NCBI RefSeq assembly: GCF_018139695.1
Contig: NZ_JAGSOG010000031.1
Location: 1 to 50,536 of the forward strand
Direction: 5' to 3'
DNA from: Actinospica durhamensis
GTDB taxonomy: Bacteria > Actinomycetota > Actinomycetes > Streptomycetales > Catenulisporaceae
Length of the DNA stretch: 50,536 nt
Both the position numbers and the translations under genes were made by a program. Shown piece by piece: positions 1 to 8,271 of this stretch (the stretch's first letter is position 1; each line of letters starts with the position of its first letter). The notes below the pieces were generated by a model that worked only from the letters and a program-made list of their open reading frames with translations, made no database searches and had not been told where the DNA came from.

Positions 1-75
1 GATCCGGGGGGAGTCGGCGCGGGCTCGGGGGACCCGCCGACGGGCCCTGATCACAGCATGCTGATCCGCTGAGGT

Positions 76-98
76 GCGGCCGGGCCGGTCCCGGCCGC
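76..98. terminator. GC-rich stem-loop, possible terminator
   Basis: A perfect 9-bp stem (GCGGCCGGG at 76-84 paired with CCCGGCCGC at 90-98) closes a 5-nt loop. It lies in the gene-poor first 300 bases and could end a gene that enters from the left. There is no U-tract, so it may be only a GC-rich palindrome. I see no supportable gene in 1-302. Confidence 0.3.
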
Positions 99-368
99 GG
101 ACCACGGCGCCGACCACTGTCAAGACGTCGCAGCATTCGATGTATCCGGCCGACCCGGCGACCGCCCTCGCGCCCCGCCTAGCGCCGAGACTGCGACCGA
201 TTGTGACGCTGCGCGCGTTTCTGAGTACCCGCGCCTCGGGTAGGGGCTCGTAGTGGAGACACTCGGCGCGAGGCGGCATGCATCTCGTCGAGCCGCCGGT
301 ACTTGAGGGATAATCAGGCTACGCTGGTACCGGACCATCATGGAGTCGGAGGGGACGAGGAGAGGCCC

Positions 369-536
369 ATGCCGAAGGCAAAGCCCGCCATCCAGTGGGG
401 CATCGTGATCTTCCTGCTCTTCTATGTAGTGCACGACCCGACGGACTCGACCCGGCTGGTCGGCAACGCCTTCACCTTCATCTCCGACACGATCCACAGC
501 CTGTTCTCAGTGTTCTCCTTCCATTCGAACGCCTGA
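369..536 (+). CDS. Small membrane protein, unknown function
   Basis: This 55-residue protein starts at the ATG at 369, which follows the purine-rich GGAGGGGACGAGGAGAGG at a suitable distance; an upstream in-frame ATG at 303 lacks such a site. A hydrophobic stretch near residues 8-22 (AIQWGIVIFLLFYVV) and a second amphipathic or hydrophobic stretch (FTFISDTIHSLFSVFSF) suggest one or two membrane passes. The stop lies 8 bases before the start of the PH-domain protein, so the two are probably co-transcribed and may act together at the membrane. I do not recognise a named family, and the function is unknown. Confidence 0.6.
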   Translation: MPKAKPAIQWGIVIFLLFYVVHDPTDSTRLVGNAFTFISDTIHSLFSVFSFHSNA

Positions 537-544
537 GGGGTTCG

Positions 545-1366
545 ATGGCGTCGACCGACTTCTCCCGGGTTCCGGCCACCCAGGCCCCTGGTTCCATACG
601 CAAGTATCTGGACCCCACCGAGGAAGTGGTCTTCCACCGGCGGTTCCACTGGGCGGTCCTACTCGAGCCGATCTCGGTGGCGGCCGCGGGCGTGGCCATC
701 ACCAGCTACGCCGCCGTCGCGGTGCACTCCAGCGGCGGCGGCAACGCGCGCGAGGTGGTCATCGGGCTGTGGATCCTGTGGGCCGCCTGGGCGCTGACCA
801 CCATCTGGGATTACAAGACCCTGACAGGCTTCTATAAGGGTTCTTCGGTCGGGCAGCTGCTGGCCGTGGTGGTGACGGCGGGCGTGGTGGCCCTGGCCGG
901 CTACATAGGCAAGACCAAGGGTGTGCCCACCTTGATGTGGTACTGCCTCGGCGCGTTCGGCATCTGGGGACTGCTGCAGTTCGCCCGGTACTGGAACCGC
1001 TACCTGATCCTGACGAACAAACGGCTCATGGTGGCCGAGGGCATCGTCAACCAGCAGATCAAGTCGCTGCCGCTGCCGAAGCTGACCGACATGATCTACC
1101 AGCGCACCGGGCTGGGACGCACGCTCGGCTACGGCACCTTCGATCTCCAGGTCCCGGGCGCGGCCGTCAACCTCGGCAAGATCCCTTACGTCAGCAGCCC
1201 GGACAACACCTATCTGCAGATCTCGCACCTGCTCTGGGGCGCCTCGGGACCGCCGAAGCCGAAGAAGATCCAGCTCTCCGGGCAGATCTCCCAGGCCGCC
1301 CGGCCGGGCCAGGCCCCCTCGGGCCCGCCCAGCAACGTCACCATCGCCGGCGAGATGGACGGCTGA
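545..1366 (+). CDS. PH-domain (bPH_2/DUF304-like) membrane protein
   Basis: The protein has 273 residues and starts at the ATG at 545, preceded by GAGGGG. The N-terminal third is cytoplasmic (YLDPTEEVVFHRRFHW), followed by about four hydrophobic segments (residues about 35-65, 70-90, 100-125, 128-150). The C-terminal part has the strand pattern of bacterial PH domains: NRYLILTNKRLMVAEGIV, then QQIKSLPLPKLTDM and a YGTFDLQVPG stretch. In bPH_2 proteins this domain follows membrane helices and its ligand is usually unknown. It is probably in an operon with the 55-residue protein upstream. The domain call rests on the characteristic LTNKRL and L-x3-K-x2-D elements; the biological role is not known. 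Confidence 0.75.
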   Translation: MASTDFSRVPATQAPGSIRKYLDPTEEVVFHRRFHWAVLLEPISVAAAGVAITSYAAVAVHSSGGGNAREVVIGLWILWAAWALTTIWDYKTLTGFYKGSSVGQLLAVVVTAGVVALAGYIGKTKGVPTLMWYCLGAFGIWGLLQFARYWNRYLILTNKRLMVAEGIVNQQIKSLPLPKLTDMIYQRTGLGRTLGYGTFDLQVPGAAVNLGKIPYVSSPDNTYLQISHLLWGASGPPKPKKIQLSGQISQAARPGQAPSGPPSNVTIAGEMDG

Positions 1367-1446
1367 GGCCGTCCGGGTCACGCCGGCGACGGTGCGCTGC
1401 CTGAGCGGTCGCCGCTGTCGCGGGCTCGGGCGCGGGTGGCCGCCGG

Positions 1447-1704
1447 CTACAGGCCGGGCGGCACCTGCTCGAGCGTGCGCTGGATCGCGGCGATCAGTTC
1501 GCGTGCGCTCTGCGCGGTGAGCTCCACCGCGACGCGGGCGGAGGCGCCCTTGCCGGGGTTGAGGAAGTCGATGTTCAGCGTGTGCTCGGCCGAGGCGTGC
1601 ACGGGGTGGTCGTAGGAGACCGTGGTGTCGGTCACCGCGAACCAGCCGTCGGGGCCCTTGCCGCTGCCTTCGGTCGAGACCTTCTCGACGATGTAGGTGC
1701 ACAC
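1447..1704 (-). CDS. Small conserved protein (DUF6295-like)
   Basis: This 85-residue protein begins MCTYIVEKVSTEGSGKGPDG and contains HPVHASAEHTLNIDFLNP and a C-terminal helix with VELTAQSARELIAAI. That arrangement matches a small actinobacterial family I recall as DUF6295, with no known function. Its start lies 4 bases past the stop of the dienelactone hydrolase, so the two form a leftward operon. The predicted fold is several beta strands followed by one helix. The family name is from memory; the reading frame itself is convincing from the strongly GC-biased third positions and the tight spacing. Confidence 0.7.
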   Translation of the reverse strand: MCTYIVEKVSTEGSGKGPDGWFAVTDTTVSYDHPVHASAEHTLNIDFLNPGKGASARVAVELTAQSARELIAAIQRTLEQVPPGL

Positions 1705-1708
1705 GGGA

Positions 1709-2449
1709 CTAGGCCCCCAGGTGCTTGCCGTAGAAGGCCGCGATCTTCTCCCAGCCGTCCTTGGCCGCCTCCGGCCGGAACGCGGGCCGGTTGACCGCGA
1801 AGAACGCGTGGCCGGCGCCCTCGTAGTTGTGGAACTCGAACTCCTTGCCGTGCTCGGTCAGCAGGCCCTCGAGCTCGGCCACGTGCTCCTGCGAGGGGTA
1901 CTGGTCGTCCACGCCGAACAGGCCGAGCAGCGGGCAGGACAGGTCGCCGAGCAGGTCGTAGAGCGGCTTGACCTTGAGCGGGAAGCCCTCCGGCGGGGTG
2001 CCCACGACGAAGGCGCCGTAGTTGTCCACGGCCGCGTCCAGCTCCAGCGAGCAGGCCGCGAGCACGGACTGGCGCCCGCCCGAGCAGTAGCCGATCACGC
2101 CGACCTTGCCGTTGGAGTTCGGCAGCGCGCGCAGGAACTCGGCGCCCCCGGCCACGTCCGCGACCAGTCGCTCGTCCGGCACGCCGCCCTTGGCCCGGCC
2201 CGCGGCCGCGGCGTCGTCCGGCGAGGCGCCCGGCGCGTCGCGCCAGTAGAGGTTCGGCATGATCGCGTTGTACCCCAGCGCGGCGAAGTGCCGGACGATC
2301 TCCTTGGTCTCCTCGTCGTACCCGGGCAGGTGGTGGATCACGACCACGCCGCCGCGCGGCGCCGTGTCCTGCACCAGGGCGGCGTAGGCCTCGATCTCTT
2401 CGCCGTCCGAGGTGATGGTGATGGTCTGGGAAAGGAAGGCATCGCTCAT
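1709..2449 (-). CDS. Dienelactone hydrolase family protein
   Basis: This 246-residue alpha/beta hydrolase has the DLH catalytic triad: Cys122 in the nucleophile elbow GYCSGG, Asp181 or Asp182 in GVDDQYPS, and His214 in GAGHAFF. The N-terminal VVVIHHLPGYDEETK matches the oxyanion region of the family. Dienelactone hydrolases use cysteine rather than serine to open lactones in aromatic catabolism, but many actinobacterial members act on unknown substrates. No ring-cleavage genes are adjacent, so a specific pathway cannot be named. It is followed after 4 bases by the small DUF protein. The length is typical for the family. Confidence 0.85.
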   Translation of the reverse strand: MSDAFLSQTITITSDGEEIEAYAALVQDTAPRGGVVVIHHLPGYDEETKEIVRHFAALGYNAIMPNLYWRDAPGASPDDAAAAGRAKGGVPDERLVADVAGGAEFLRALPNSNGKVGVIGYCSGGRQSVLAACSLELDAAVDNYGAFVVGTPPEGFPLKVKPLYDLLGDLSCPLLGLFGVDDQYPSQEHVAELEGLLTEHGKEFEFHNYEGAGHAFFAVNRPAFRPEAAKDGWEKIAAFYGKHLGA

Positions 2450-2702
2450 GGACTCAAGTCTTAGACTATTTAGCCAGGCTCAGCAACTGCGCCACGGCCC
2501 GGATACCGAGGGTGCCGGGGCGACCGTCCGGAAGGCCGCGACGCGCCGGACCCGGGGGTAGCGCGGGCGATCACGAGCGGCCAATCTTCCCAGCAGATCT
2601 GTCCTAAATCAGTGTGCATATCAGGCTACCTCAGCACCTGGGATGGCTCGGTGCTTGTGCGCCGGTATGGCCTAACCCGTCCGGCCCGGCTACCGTGCGA
2701 AT

Positions 2703-3746
2703 ATGACCTCTGACATACCGGACGTGCTCGTACTCGGGGCGGGAGTGATCGGCCTGACCACGGCCGTGCGCTCGGCCGAGGCCGGATACCACACCCGCGT
2801 GCTCTCCCGTGACCCGATCACGCAGACCGCCTCGGCGGCCGCGGGCGCGTTCTGGGGGCCGTTCCTCTCCCGCCACCGGCGCACCGCGCAGTGGAGCCTG
2901 GAGACGCTGGCCGTGCTCCGGACCGAGGCCGGGCGGCTCGGGTCGGGGGTCACGCTCGTGCGCGGCCTCGAGGCGGCGCGGGTGCCGATGCCCATCCCGT
3001 ACTGGACCGCCACGATCGAGGACTGCCGGCTCAGTCCTCCGGAGTCGCTTCCGCCCGGCTTCGCCACCGGGTGGCGCTACACGGTCCCGGTGATCGACAT
3101 GCCGCGCTACCTCCAGCGGCTGGCCGACCGGCTCGACGAACTCGGCGTCCGGATCGAGCGCGGCGCCGTCGCCTCCCTGGCCGACCCGGCGCTGCGCGCG
3201 GGCGTGATCGTCAACTGCACCGGCTCGGGCGCCCGCGAACTCGTCCCCGACCCGGACGTGCAGCCGGTGCGCGGCCAGCTGGTGATCGTGCAGAACCCGG
3301 GCATCGTGGACTTCTTCGCGGACTACGACGAACACACCGCCGAGCCCACCTACATCCTGCCGCAGGGCGACCGGGCCATCCTCGGCGGCAGCGTCGAGCC
3401 GGACAACAGCGACCCCCGCGTCGACCCGCACATCGCCCGCGGCATCCTGGAGCGCTGCAGCGAGGTGCAGCCCGCGCTCGAGGGCGTCAGGGTGCTGGGG
3501 CACCGGGTCGGCTTCCGCCCGGGCCGGACGCAGATCCGACTCGAGGCCGCCAAGGCCGGCGCCCACCGCGTCATCCACAACTACGGCCACGGCGGCTCCG
3601 GCGTGAGCGTGTGCTGGGGCTGTGCCTCCTACGTGCGCACCCTGCTCGACGAACTCCTCGGCGGCGGCGCCGACGCCCCGCCACCGCAGGCCGCGCACGA
3701 TGACGCGCACACGCAACAGCCCACAGCCAAGAGGTCCGGACAATGA
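2703..3746 (+). CDS. FAD-dependent D-amino-acid oxidase-type oxidoreductase
   Basis: The 347-residue protein opens with a Rossmann FAD-binding motif (LVLGAGVIGLTTAVRSAEAG). Its C-terminal region carries the DAAO signature HNYGHGGSGVSVCWG. The central part (FRPGRTQIRLE, YILPQGDRAILGG) is also typical of D-amino-acid oxidase/DAO proteins, which oxidise neutral D-amino acids to imino acids with release of H2O2. The start ATG at 2703 lacks a strong ribosome site, and a TACCGT element lies a few bases upstream, so the message may be leaderless. The gene is monocistronic and is followed by a strong hairpin at 3,808-3,843. Its substrate is not established. Confidence 0.85.
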   Translation: MTSDIPDVLVLGAGVIGLTTAVRSAEAGYHTRVLSRDPITQTASAAAGAFWGPFLSRHRRTAQWSLETLAVLRTEAGRLGSGVTLVRGLEAARVPMPIPYWTATIEDCRLSPPESLPPGFATGWRYTVPVIDMPRYLQRLADRLDELGVRIERGAVASLADPALRAGVIVNCTGSGARELVPDPDVQPVRGQLVIVQNPGIVDFFADYDEHTAEPTYILPQGDRAILGGSVEPDNSDPRVDPHIARGILERCSEVQPALEGVRVLGHRVGFRPGRTQIRLEAAKAGAHRVIHNYGHGGSGVSVCWGCASYVRTLLDELLGGGADAPPPQAAHDDAHTQQPTAKRSGQ

Positions 3747-3807
3747 GCCAGGCCGGATGAACCCGAGGACGCACGTCGGGCCGGTCGAAGAGTCACCCGA
3801 AAACCAG

Positions 3808-3843
3808 AAGTCCCCGGCTCGGAAACTCCTGAGCCGGGGACTT
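3808..3843. terminator. Intrinsic-type terminator hairpin
   Basis: A perfect 13-bp stem (AAGTCCCCGGCTC at 3808-3820 with GAGCCGGGGACTT at 3831-3843) closes a 10-nt loop. It can end the D-amino-acid oxidase gene. It also lies directly beside a tRNA 3'-end fragment on the opposite strand, as the hairpins beside the two other tRNA fragments do (12,385 and 25,015). Confidence 0.75.
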
Positions 3844-3849
3844 CGTCGC

Positions 3850-3881
3850 TGCGCCCGGAGGGATTCGAACCGGGATGGGCC
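3850..3881 (-). repeat. Eroded tRNA-Arg 3'-end fragment (att remnant)
   Basis: Read on the minus strand, the segment ends GGTTCGAATCCCTCCGGGCG followed by CA. This is the T-loop and acceptor 3' end of an arginine-type tRNA. No D-arm, anticodon arm or paired 5' acceptor strand follows, so it is not a functional tRNA. On the other side it joins CGGGATGGGCC, a motif that also flanks the larger tRNA fragment at 25,082. Relative to that copy about 22 bases (the anticodon side) are missing. I interpret it as the scar of an old tRNA-targeted integration. Confidence 0.55.
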
Positions 3882-4046
3882 TGCCGGGGGTCGAGTCCGG
3901 CACGATCTGACAGACCCTGAGCCGGAGCCTTATCAAGGCCGCGTTACAGCGGATACCTTCGAGCATTGAGAGTCAGGCGAGGAGGCCGTGGCGACGCGGA
4001 AGCCGCCCCCCGCCGCGCTCGGGGACGCGAGGAGGAGGTGGCTTGA

Positions 4047-4853
4047 GTGCAAGGAGTGGAGATCGAGTCCTTGATCGGCCAGCTGGTCGAGGGTCAGGAG
4101 GAGCTGCTCAAGGCGCTGGGGGTGGCGAAGGTCGACGAGCGCGCCGACGGATCGCGGGCCACCGGCGTGGTGCGGCTGCTCACCGAGCAGACGCAGATCG
4201 ACGCGCAGGTGCGGGTTTCGCGGAGCGAGGTGTTGATCCTCGCCTCGCCGGGCGACCTGCGCCGGCCCCTGGCCGAGGAGGTGCTGCGCCTCGCGCTCAA
4301 CACCCTCGCCCGCGGCGTGCCCTGCCGGGTCCTGTTGCACCCGGCCGCGTGCACCGACGGCTGGATCGGGCACTGCGCCGAGCAGATGCTCGCGCTCGGC
4401 GCCGAGGTGCGCACCATCGACGCGGTGTTCGACCCGCTGGTCCTGATCGACCGCGAGCTGGTGCTGATCCTGGACGAGTCCGGGCGCGACGGCGCGCTGC
4501 AGGTGCGCGAACCGGCCGTGGTGAAGTTCCTCGGCCGCTTCGCCTCCATCCTCTGGGCCGGTTCCGAACCGGTGTTCCCGCCGACCGCGGCGGACGCGGC
4601 CCCGGTCCCGGCCGCGGCCGCGGCCCGGACGGTGATCGTCAGCCTGCTCGCGGACGGGGCGCCGGACAAGATCATCGCCAAGCGGCTCGGGATCTCGCAT
4701 CGCAGCGTGCAGGCGCACGTCGCCGAACTCAGGGACGAGTTCGGCGCACGCAGCCGCTTCCAACTCGGATATCTGATGGGGCGTTTCGGTCAGCAGATCG
4801 CCGCGGTCGGGCTCGAGGGCGCGGAGGCGGTCAGCGCTCTTCCCGTGCGGTGA
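4047..4853 (+). CDS. LuxR-type HTH transcriptional regulator
   Basis: The 268-residue protein starts at the GTG at 4047, eight bases after GGAGGAGGT. The C-terminal 65 residues form a LuxR-family helix-turn-helix: LLADGAPDKIIAKRLGISHR, then SVQAHVAELRDEFGARSRFQ. The N-terminal part resembles the TrmB/phospholipase-D-like sensing region of related actinobacterial regulators (LILASPGDLRRPLAEEVLRL, RGVPCRVLLHP, LGAEVRTIDAVFDPLVLIDR). It has no receiver domain. It converges on the VOC gene with a 23-bp overlap and sits at the end of the biosynthetic operon, so it is a candidate cluster regulator; that link is inference from position. Confidence 0.85.
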   Translation: MQGVEIESLIGQLVEGQEELLKALGVAKVDERADGSRATGVVRLLTEQTQIDAQVRVSRSEVLILASPGDLRRPLAEEVLRLALNTLARGVPCRVLLHPAACTDGWIGHCAEQMLALGAEVRTIDAVFDPLVLIDRELVLILDESGRDGALQVREPAVVKFLGRFASILWAGSEPVFPPTAADAAPVPAAAAARTVIVSLLADGAPDKIIAKRLGISHRSVQAHVAELRDEFGARSRFQLGYLMGRFGQQIAAVGLEGAEAVSALPVR

Positions 4854-5235
4854 TGCGCAGGTAGTAGCCGCCCGGGTCGAGGACGCGGAAGTCGGTCAGT
4901 CCCCAGGGGCGCTCCCGCAGATCCTCGGCCAGCGGCCAGCCGGCCGCGACCACCGCGTCCCGCTCGGCCTGGACGTCGTCGACCTCGAGCACCACCTCGA
5001 CGCCGGTCGGCACCGCGCGGGCCGAGGCGTCCACGGCCTGCCACGGCCGGGCCGCGCCGATGCGCACGCCGCCGCGTTCGACTGCGGCGTAGGGCCACTC
5101 GCCGGCGCGCTGATCCCGCTCGAGCCGGAAGCCGAGGACACGGGTGTAGAAGTCCACGAACGCGTCCAGGTCCTCCGGGAAGACCTCGAGGCGGACCCGC
5201 AGATCGCTCTGTCGTTCAGGAGTCGTCGATGCCAT
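4831..5235 (-). CDS. VOC-superfamily (glyoxalase/bleomycin-resistance-like) protein
   Basis: This 134-residue protein has the paired beta-alpha-beta-beta-beta modules of the vicinal oxygen chelate fold: LEVFPEDLDAFVDFYTRVLG in the first half, and VEVVLEVDDVQAERDAVVAA with RVLDPGGYYLRI in the second. Members include glyoxalases, antibiotic-binding proteins and ring-cleavage dioxygenases. The metal ligands are not obvious enough to predict catalysis. Its start lies inside the 3' end of the glycosyltransferase gene (20-bp overlap), which ties it to the leftward operon that begins with the WD40 gene. In that setting a self-resistance or tailoring role is possible but unproven. Confidence 0.8.
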   Translation of the reverse strand: MASTTPERQSDLRVRLEVFPEDLDAFVDFYTRVLGFRLERDQRAGEWPYAAVERGGVRIGAARPWQAVDASARAVPTGVEVVLEVDDVQAERDAVVAAGWPLAEDLRERPWGLTDFRVLDPGGYYLRITAREER

Positions 5236-6559
5236 CGTGGACCTCCGCCGGTCGGGCCCGATCCTCGGCGATACGGGCTCCGGGCAAGTTTATTCGGGCC
5301 GAGCGCGCGTACTTCTCCACCATGCCCAGGGGTTCGACGGGTCGCCAGGTCAGCGGCTGCAGACGCTTGTTGGCGGTGTTGCCGGTCGCGTCCAACGCGT
5401 CGCCGCGGACCGGGTGGTGCAGATGCAGCATCGGATCGCTGAACCCGTGGAACGCGGTCCTGGTCTGCAGCCGCAGAATGAAGTCGAGGTCTTCCCCGCC
5501 CCAGCTCTCGTACCGCTCGTCCAAGCCGTCCACCGCGTCGAACACGTCCCGCCGGGTGAAGACGCAGATGCCCGGGGAGCGGTGGACCACGAAACCGCGC
5601 AGCCGCGGCTGGTCCGGGGCCCCGTCGCCGGCCAGGCAGCGCTGGCGCACCGCCCGGACGGTGGAGGGGGCGTCCAGGTAGAGCACGTCCTGGAAGGGCA
5701 TGAAGGCGCCCAGGGCCGGCCGGGCGAACCTGGCCAGGTTGCGCGCCAGAAAGCCCCGGTCCACCAGCGCGTCCGCGTCCAGCACGCACACCGCCGGACT
5801 CGGGTGGCGGGACTGGACCACACCGACGTTCACGGCCCAGGACTTGTTGAACGGACCGGCGTTGTAGGCGAAGTGGTACTCGTCCACCTGAGGGCCGATC
5901 AGCTCGCGCCAGCGCGGCGAGGCGTCGCTCTCCACGACCACGACGCGGTAGTCCTCCCGGGCCAGCGACTGGTCTCCGAGCGCGGACAGGCAGGCCTGCA
6001 GATTCCGCAGCCGGTGGGACCCGTCCCGGTCGCGGAACGGGATGACCACCGTGACGCGGGCGTCGGGCGCGGCTCCCACGCGCGGCGCCGGCGGCTGCGG
6101 CCACACCTCGGGCTCGTTCTGCCCGGGGCCCGGCGCCGTGACCCCGGCACCGGGGTGATAGCCGACCCGGGAACGGGCGCGCACCCGGCCGAGCGCCTCC
6201 GTGAGCAGCCGGCGGGCCGGCCCGGGACCGTCGCGCAGGAACGCGGCGGTACCGAGGCGCACCTCGTGGTGCAGCATCGCGTCGCCGGGGGCCCGCTGCA
6301 GCTGTTCGACGTGATGCCGCAGCGGTTCCGGCCCGGCCTCGGCGAGGATCCGGACCACCTCGAGGTACCAGGGCCGGCCCTGGTGCCAGTAGAACGGATT
6401 GGCCGCAGCCGCGTCCGGATCGGCCGACAGCACGACCGCGTCGGCCGCGACCCGGGCGGCCGCCTCGGTGGACTCGAGGAATCCGCCGTAGCGCAGTTCT
6501 TCAGGGGCCTGATCCTGGCGGCCGAGGGTGGCCTCGGCGGCCTGCACGGGGGCGCTCAT
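5216..6559 (-). CDS. Family 2 glycosyltransferase with N-terminal helical region
   Basis: In this 447-residue protein residues 1-165 form an alanine-rich helical region with no clear family. From residue 169 a GT-A fold begins (VTVVIPFRDRDG). The metal-binding DxD-type motif is DAD at 261-263. The acceptor-side motif typical of galactosyltransferase-type GT2 enzymes is WGGEDLDF at 353-360. Such enzymes transfer a sugar from a nucleotide donor. The start codon overlaps the stop of the GTP cyclohydrolase II gene by 4 bp (ATGA), indicating translational coupling. The context suggests that it glycosylates a metabolite made by this operon; the donor and acceptor are unknown. Confidence 0.8.
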   Translation of the reverse strand: MSAPVQAAEATLGRQDQAPEELRYGGFLESTEAAARVAADAVVLSADPDAAAANPFYWHQGRPWYLEVVRILAEAGPEPLRHHVEQLQRAPGDAMLHHEVRLGTAAFLRDGPGPARRLLTEALGRVRARSRVGYHPGAGVTAPGPGQNEPEVWPQPPAPRVGAAPDARVTVVIPFRDRDGSHRLRNLQACLSALGDQSLAREDYRVVVVESDASPRWRELIGPQVDEYHFAYNAGPFNKSWAVNVGVVQSRHPSPAVCVLDADALVDRGFLARNLARFARPALGAFMPFQDVLYLDAPSTVRAVRQRCLAGDGAPDQPRLRGFVVHRSPGICVFTRRDVFDAVDGLDERYESWGGEDLDFILRLQTRTAFHGFSDPMLHLHHPVRGDALDATGNTANKRLQPLTWRPVEPLGMVEKYARSARINLPGARIAEDRARPAEVHDGIDDS

Positions 6560-7218
6560 GAGGCCGCGCCCCGCCGGTCGCCGAAGTCGAGCAGATGCCC
6601 CATCCGGTTTCGTTTGGTCTCCAGGTAGCCCAGGTTGTCCCTGGACAGGAACAGCCCGGTGTTCAGCCGGCGCGCGACCCGGACGCCGTTGTCCTCCAGG
6701 CCGGCGATCTTCTCCGGGTTGTTGGTGACCAGATTCACCGCCCGGTGGCCGAGCGCGAGGAGCATCTGCGCGGCGACCTCGTACTGCCGGGCGTCCGGCG
6801 GGAACCCGAGCTCGAGGTTGGCGTCGACCGTGTCAGCGCCCTTGTCCTGCAGGGCGTAGGCGTCGATCTTGTTGTAGAGCCCGATGCCGCGGCCCTCCTG
6901 ACGCAGATACAGCAGGATGCCACCGCTCTGCTGGAAGGCGCGGACGGTCTCGGCCAACTGCCTGCCGCAGTCGCAGCGGGCCGAGTCGAGCACGTCCCCG
7001 GTCAGGCACTCGGAGTGGATGCGCACGGTGGGGCACGGGTCGAGCGGCCCCCAGACCATGGCGATGTGCTCACCGTCGTCGGCGAGCCCGTCGAAGGTGA
7101 GGATGCGCGCCGGTTCGGCGCGGTCCACGGCGTGCTGGGGCAGCACCACGCTGCTGCGGATCCGCGCGGCGGTGGCGAGGCTGCGGTTGTCGCGGGTGGC
7201 GACGGCGTCGATGATCAT
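6556..7218 (-). CDS. ribA: GTP cyclohydrolase II
   Basis: This 220-residue enzyme has the zinc-binding cysteines Cys71, Cys82 and Cys84 in HSECLTGDVLDSARCDCG, and the GTP-binding loop QEGRGIGLYNKI. It also has the C-terminal LVTNNPEKI element. GTP cyclohydrolase II opens the imidazole ring of GTP and releases formate and pyrophosphate, giving 2,5-diamino-6-ribosylamino-pyrimidinone 5'-phosphate for riboflavin. No other riboflavin genes are near, and it lacks a fused RibB domain. Instead it sits between an oxygenase gene (9-bp gap) and a glycosyltransferase gene (ATGA overlap). A dedicated role in secondary metabolism is therefore more likely than housekeeping flavin synthesis. Confidence 0.92.
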   Translation of the reverse strand: MIIDAVATRDNRSLATAARIRSSVVLPQHAVDRAEPARILTFDGLADDGEHIAMVWGPLDPCPTVRIHSECLTGDVLDSARCDCGRQLAETVRAFQQSGGILLYLRQEGRGIGLYNKIDAYALQDKGADTVDANLELGFPPDARQYEVAAQMLLALGHRAVNLVTNNPEKIAGLEDNGVRVARRLNTGLFLSRDNLGYLETKRNRMGHLLDFGDRRGAAS

Positions 7219-7227
7219 CGTCTTCCT

Positions 7228-8271
7228 TTACAGGTGTCGGGGGTCGGGCGCGGGGCGGTCGGCGCGGTCGGCCAGCACGTGGCCGTCTCCGAGCCGGTCC
7301 TGCCGGGAACGGCGCAGGTCGGCGTGTACGAACATCCGGTGCAGCCAGCGGTCGCCGCCGTCGTAGCCGGGCCGGAACCCGCTGCGGCCGTGGACGGCGA
7401 TCCGGTTGTCCAGCACGGCCAGCTGTCCGGGACGCAGCCGCAGGTCGAGGCAGACCTCGTCGAGCGCGGCGGCCAGCCGGGACAAGGCCGCCTCGGCCCG
7501 CGCTCCGATCGGGCGGGTCGCGTGGAAGTCCAGCCGGATGTCCGGGTCCTCGGGCGCCCCGGTCAGCACCGGGGACGGCTCGGTCCCGGTGCGCACGCCG
7601 CCGAACGAGGGCGGCGGCTCGGTGACGTACCAGGGCCGGGTCAGCGCCTCCCGGTCGGCCGGCGCGAGCAGCGGGAGCGCCTGCCGCACGCTCGCCACCC
7701 GCAGCGCCGCGCTCGCGTCCCGGTCCGCGCGCAGGCACAGCAGCATCACGTAGTCGGGGCGGTGCGGATGGAAGGCGTTCTCGGTGTGGAACTTCAACGC
7801 CACCGAGCCGGCGTTGCTCTGCGACCCGGCCAGCCGCGCCACCGGCACGACGTCCTGCACCAGCGCTCCGGACTTCTCCGGGGCGAAGGCGATCGGCTCG
7901 CCGAGGCCCAGCGCGACCAGAGCCAGGCCCGCGCTCGCGGCGGAGGCCACCCGCTGCACCGCGTCCGGAGTGCGGGGGGTGGGCGCCAGCGGCTCCTGGA
8001 TCGGCACACCCTCGATGAGCAGCGCCCCGGTCTCGCCGGGCTCCCGCCGGAACCGGCGCACGCCCTGACGCAGCCGCACCGGCAGGTACTCCCAGATCTC
8101 CCGGGCCGCCGCGAGGAACTCGGGGCTGTCGAGCGCCGAGTTCTCCCGCACCAACGCGGCGCAACTGCCGCGCAGGCTCTCGGTTTCGCCCGGGCTCAGC
8201 CGAATCCGGGCGAAGCCGCCCTCGGCCTCGTCCAACCCGGTCGTCGCGACGAGTTGGCCGAGCGCCGTCAT
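7228..8271 (-). CDS. Fe(II)/2-oxoglutarate oxygenase, clavaminate synthase/VioC-like
   Basis: The 347-residue protein starts at the ATG at 8271, which overlaps the WD40 stop codon by 4 bp; longer in-frame starts lie inside that gene. The metal-binding set is visible: His162 and Glu164 in FHTENAFHPH, His294 in IAVHGRSGF, and Arg308 in DRWLHR as the likely 2-oxoglutarate ligand. The H-T-E/D context and an N-terminal helical region match the clavaminate synthase, AsnO and VioC group. Members of that group hydroxylate free amino acids, often arginine or asparagine, or tethered intermediates. The substrate here is unknown. An amino-acid-derived building block is suggested by family, not shown. Confidence 0.85.
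   Translation of the reverse strand: MTALGQLVATTGLDEAEGGFARIRLSPGETESLRGSCAALVRENSALDSPEFLAAAREIWEYLPVRLRQGVRRFRREPGETGALLIEGVPIQEPLAPTPRTPDAVQRVASAASAGLALVALGLGEPIAFAPEKSGALVQDVVPVARLAGSQSNAGSVALKFHTENAFHPHRPDYVMLLCLRADRDASAALRVASVRQALPLLAPADREALTRPWYVTEPPPSFGGVRTGTEPSPVLTGAPEDPDIRLDFHATRPIGARAEAALSRLAAALDEVCLDLRLRPGQLAVLDNRIAVHGRSGFRPGYDGGDRWLHRMFVHADLRRSRQDRLGDGHVLADRADRPAPDPRHL

Noticed and set aside
3850..3925. A functional tRNA gene on the minus strand
   Set aside because: Only the T-loop and acceptor 3' end are present; the 5' strand of the T-stem is changed so the stem does not pair, and there is no D-arm or anticodon arm.
6556..7218. Housekeeping riboflavin operon
   Set aside because: No ribB, ribD, ribE or ribH and no FMN-riboswitch-like leader is visible; the neighbours are oxygenase, glycosyltransferase and WD40 genes.
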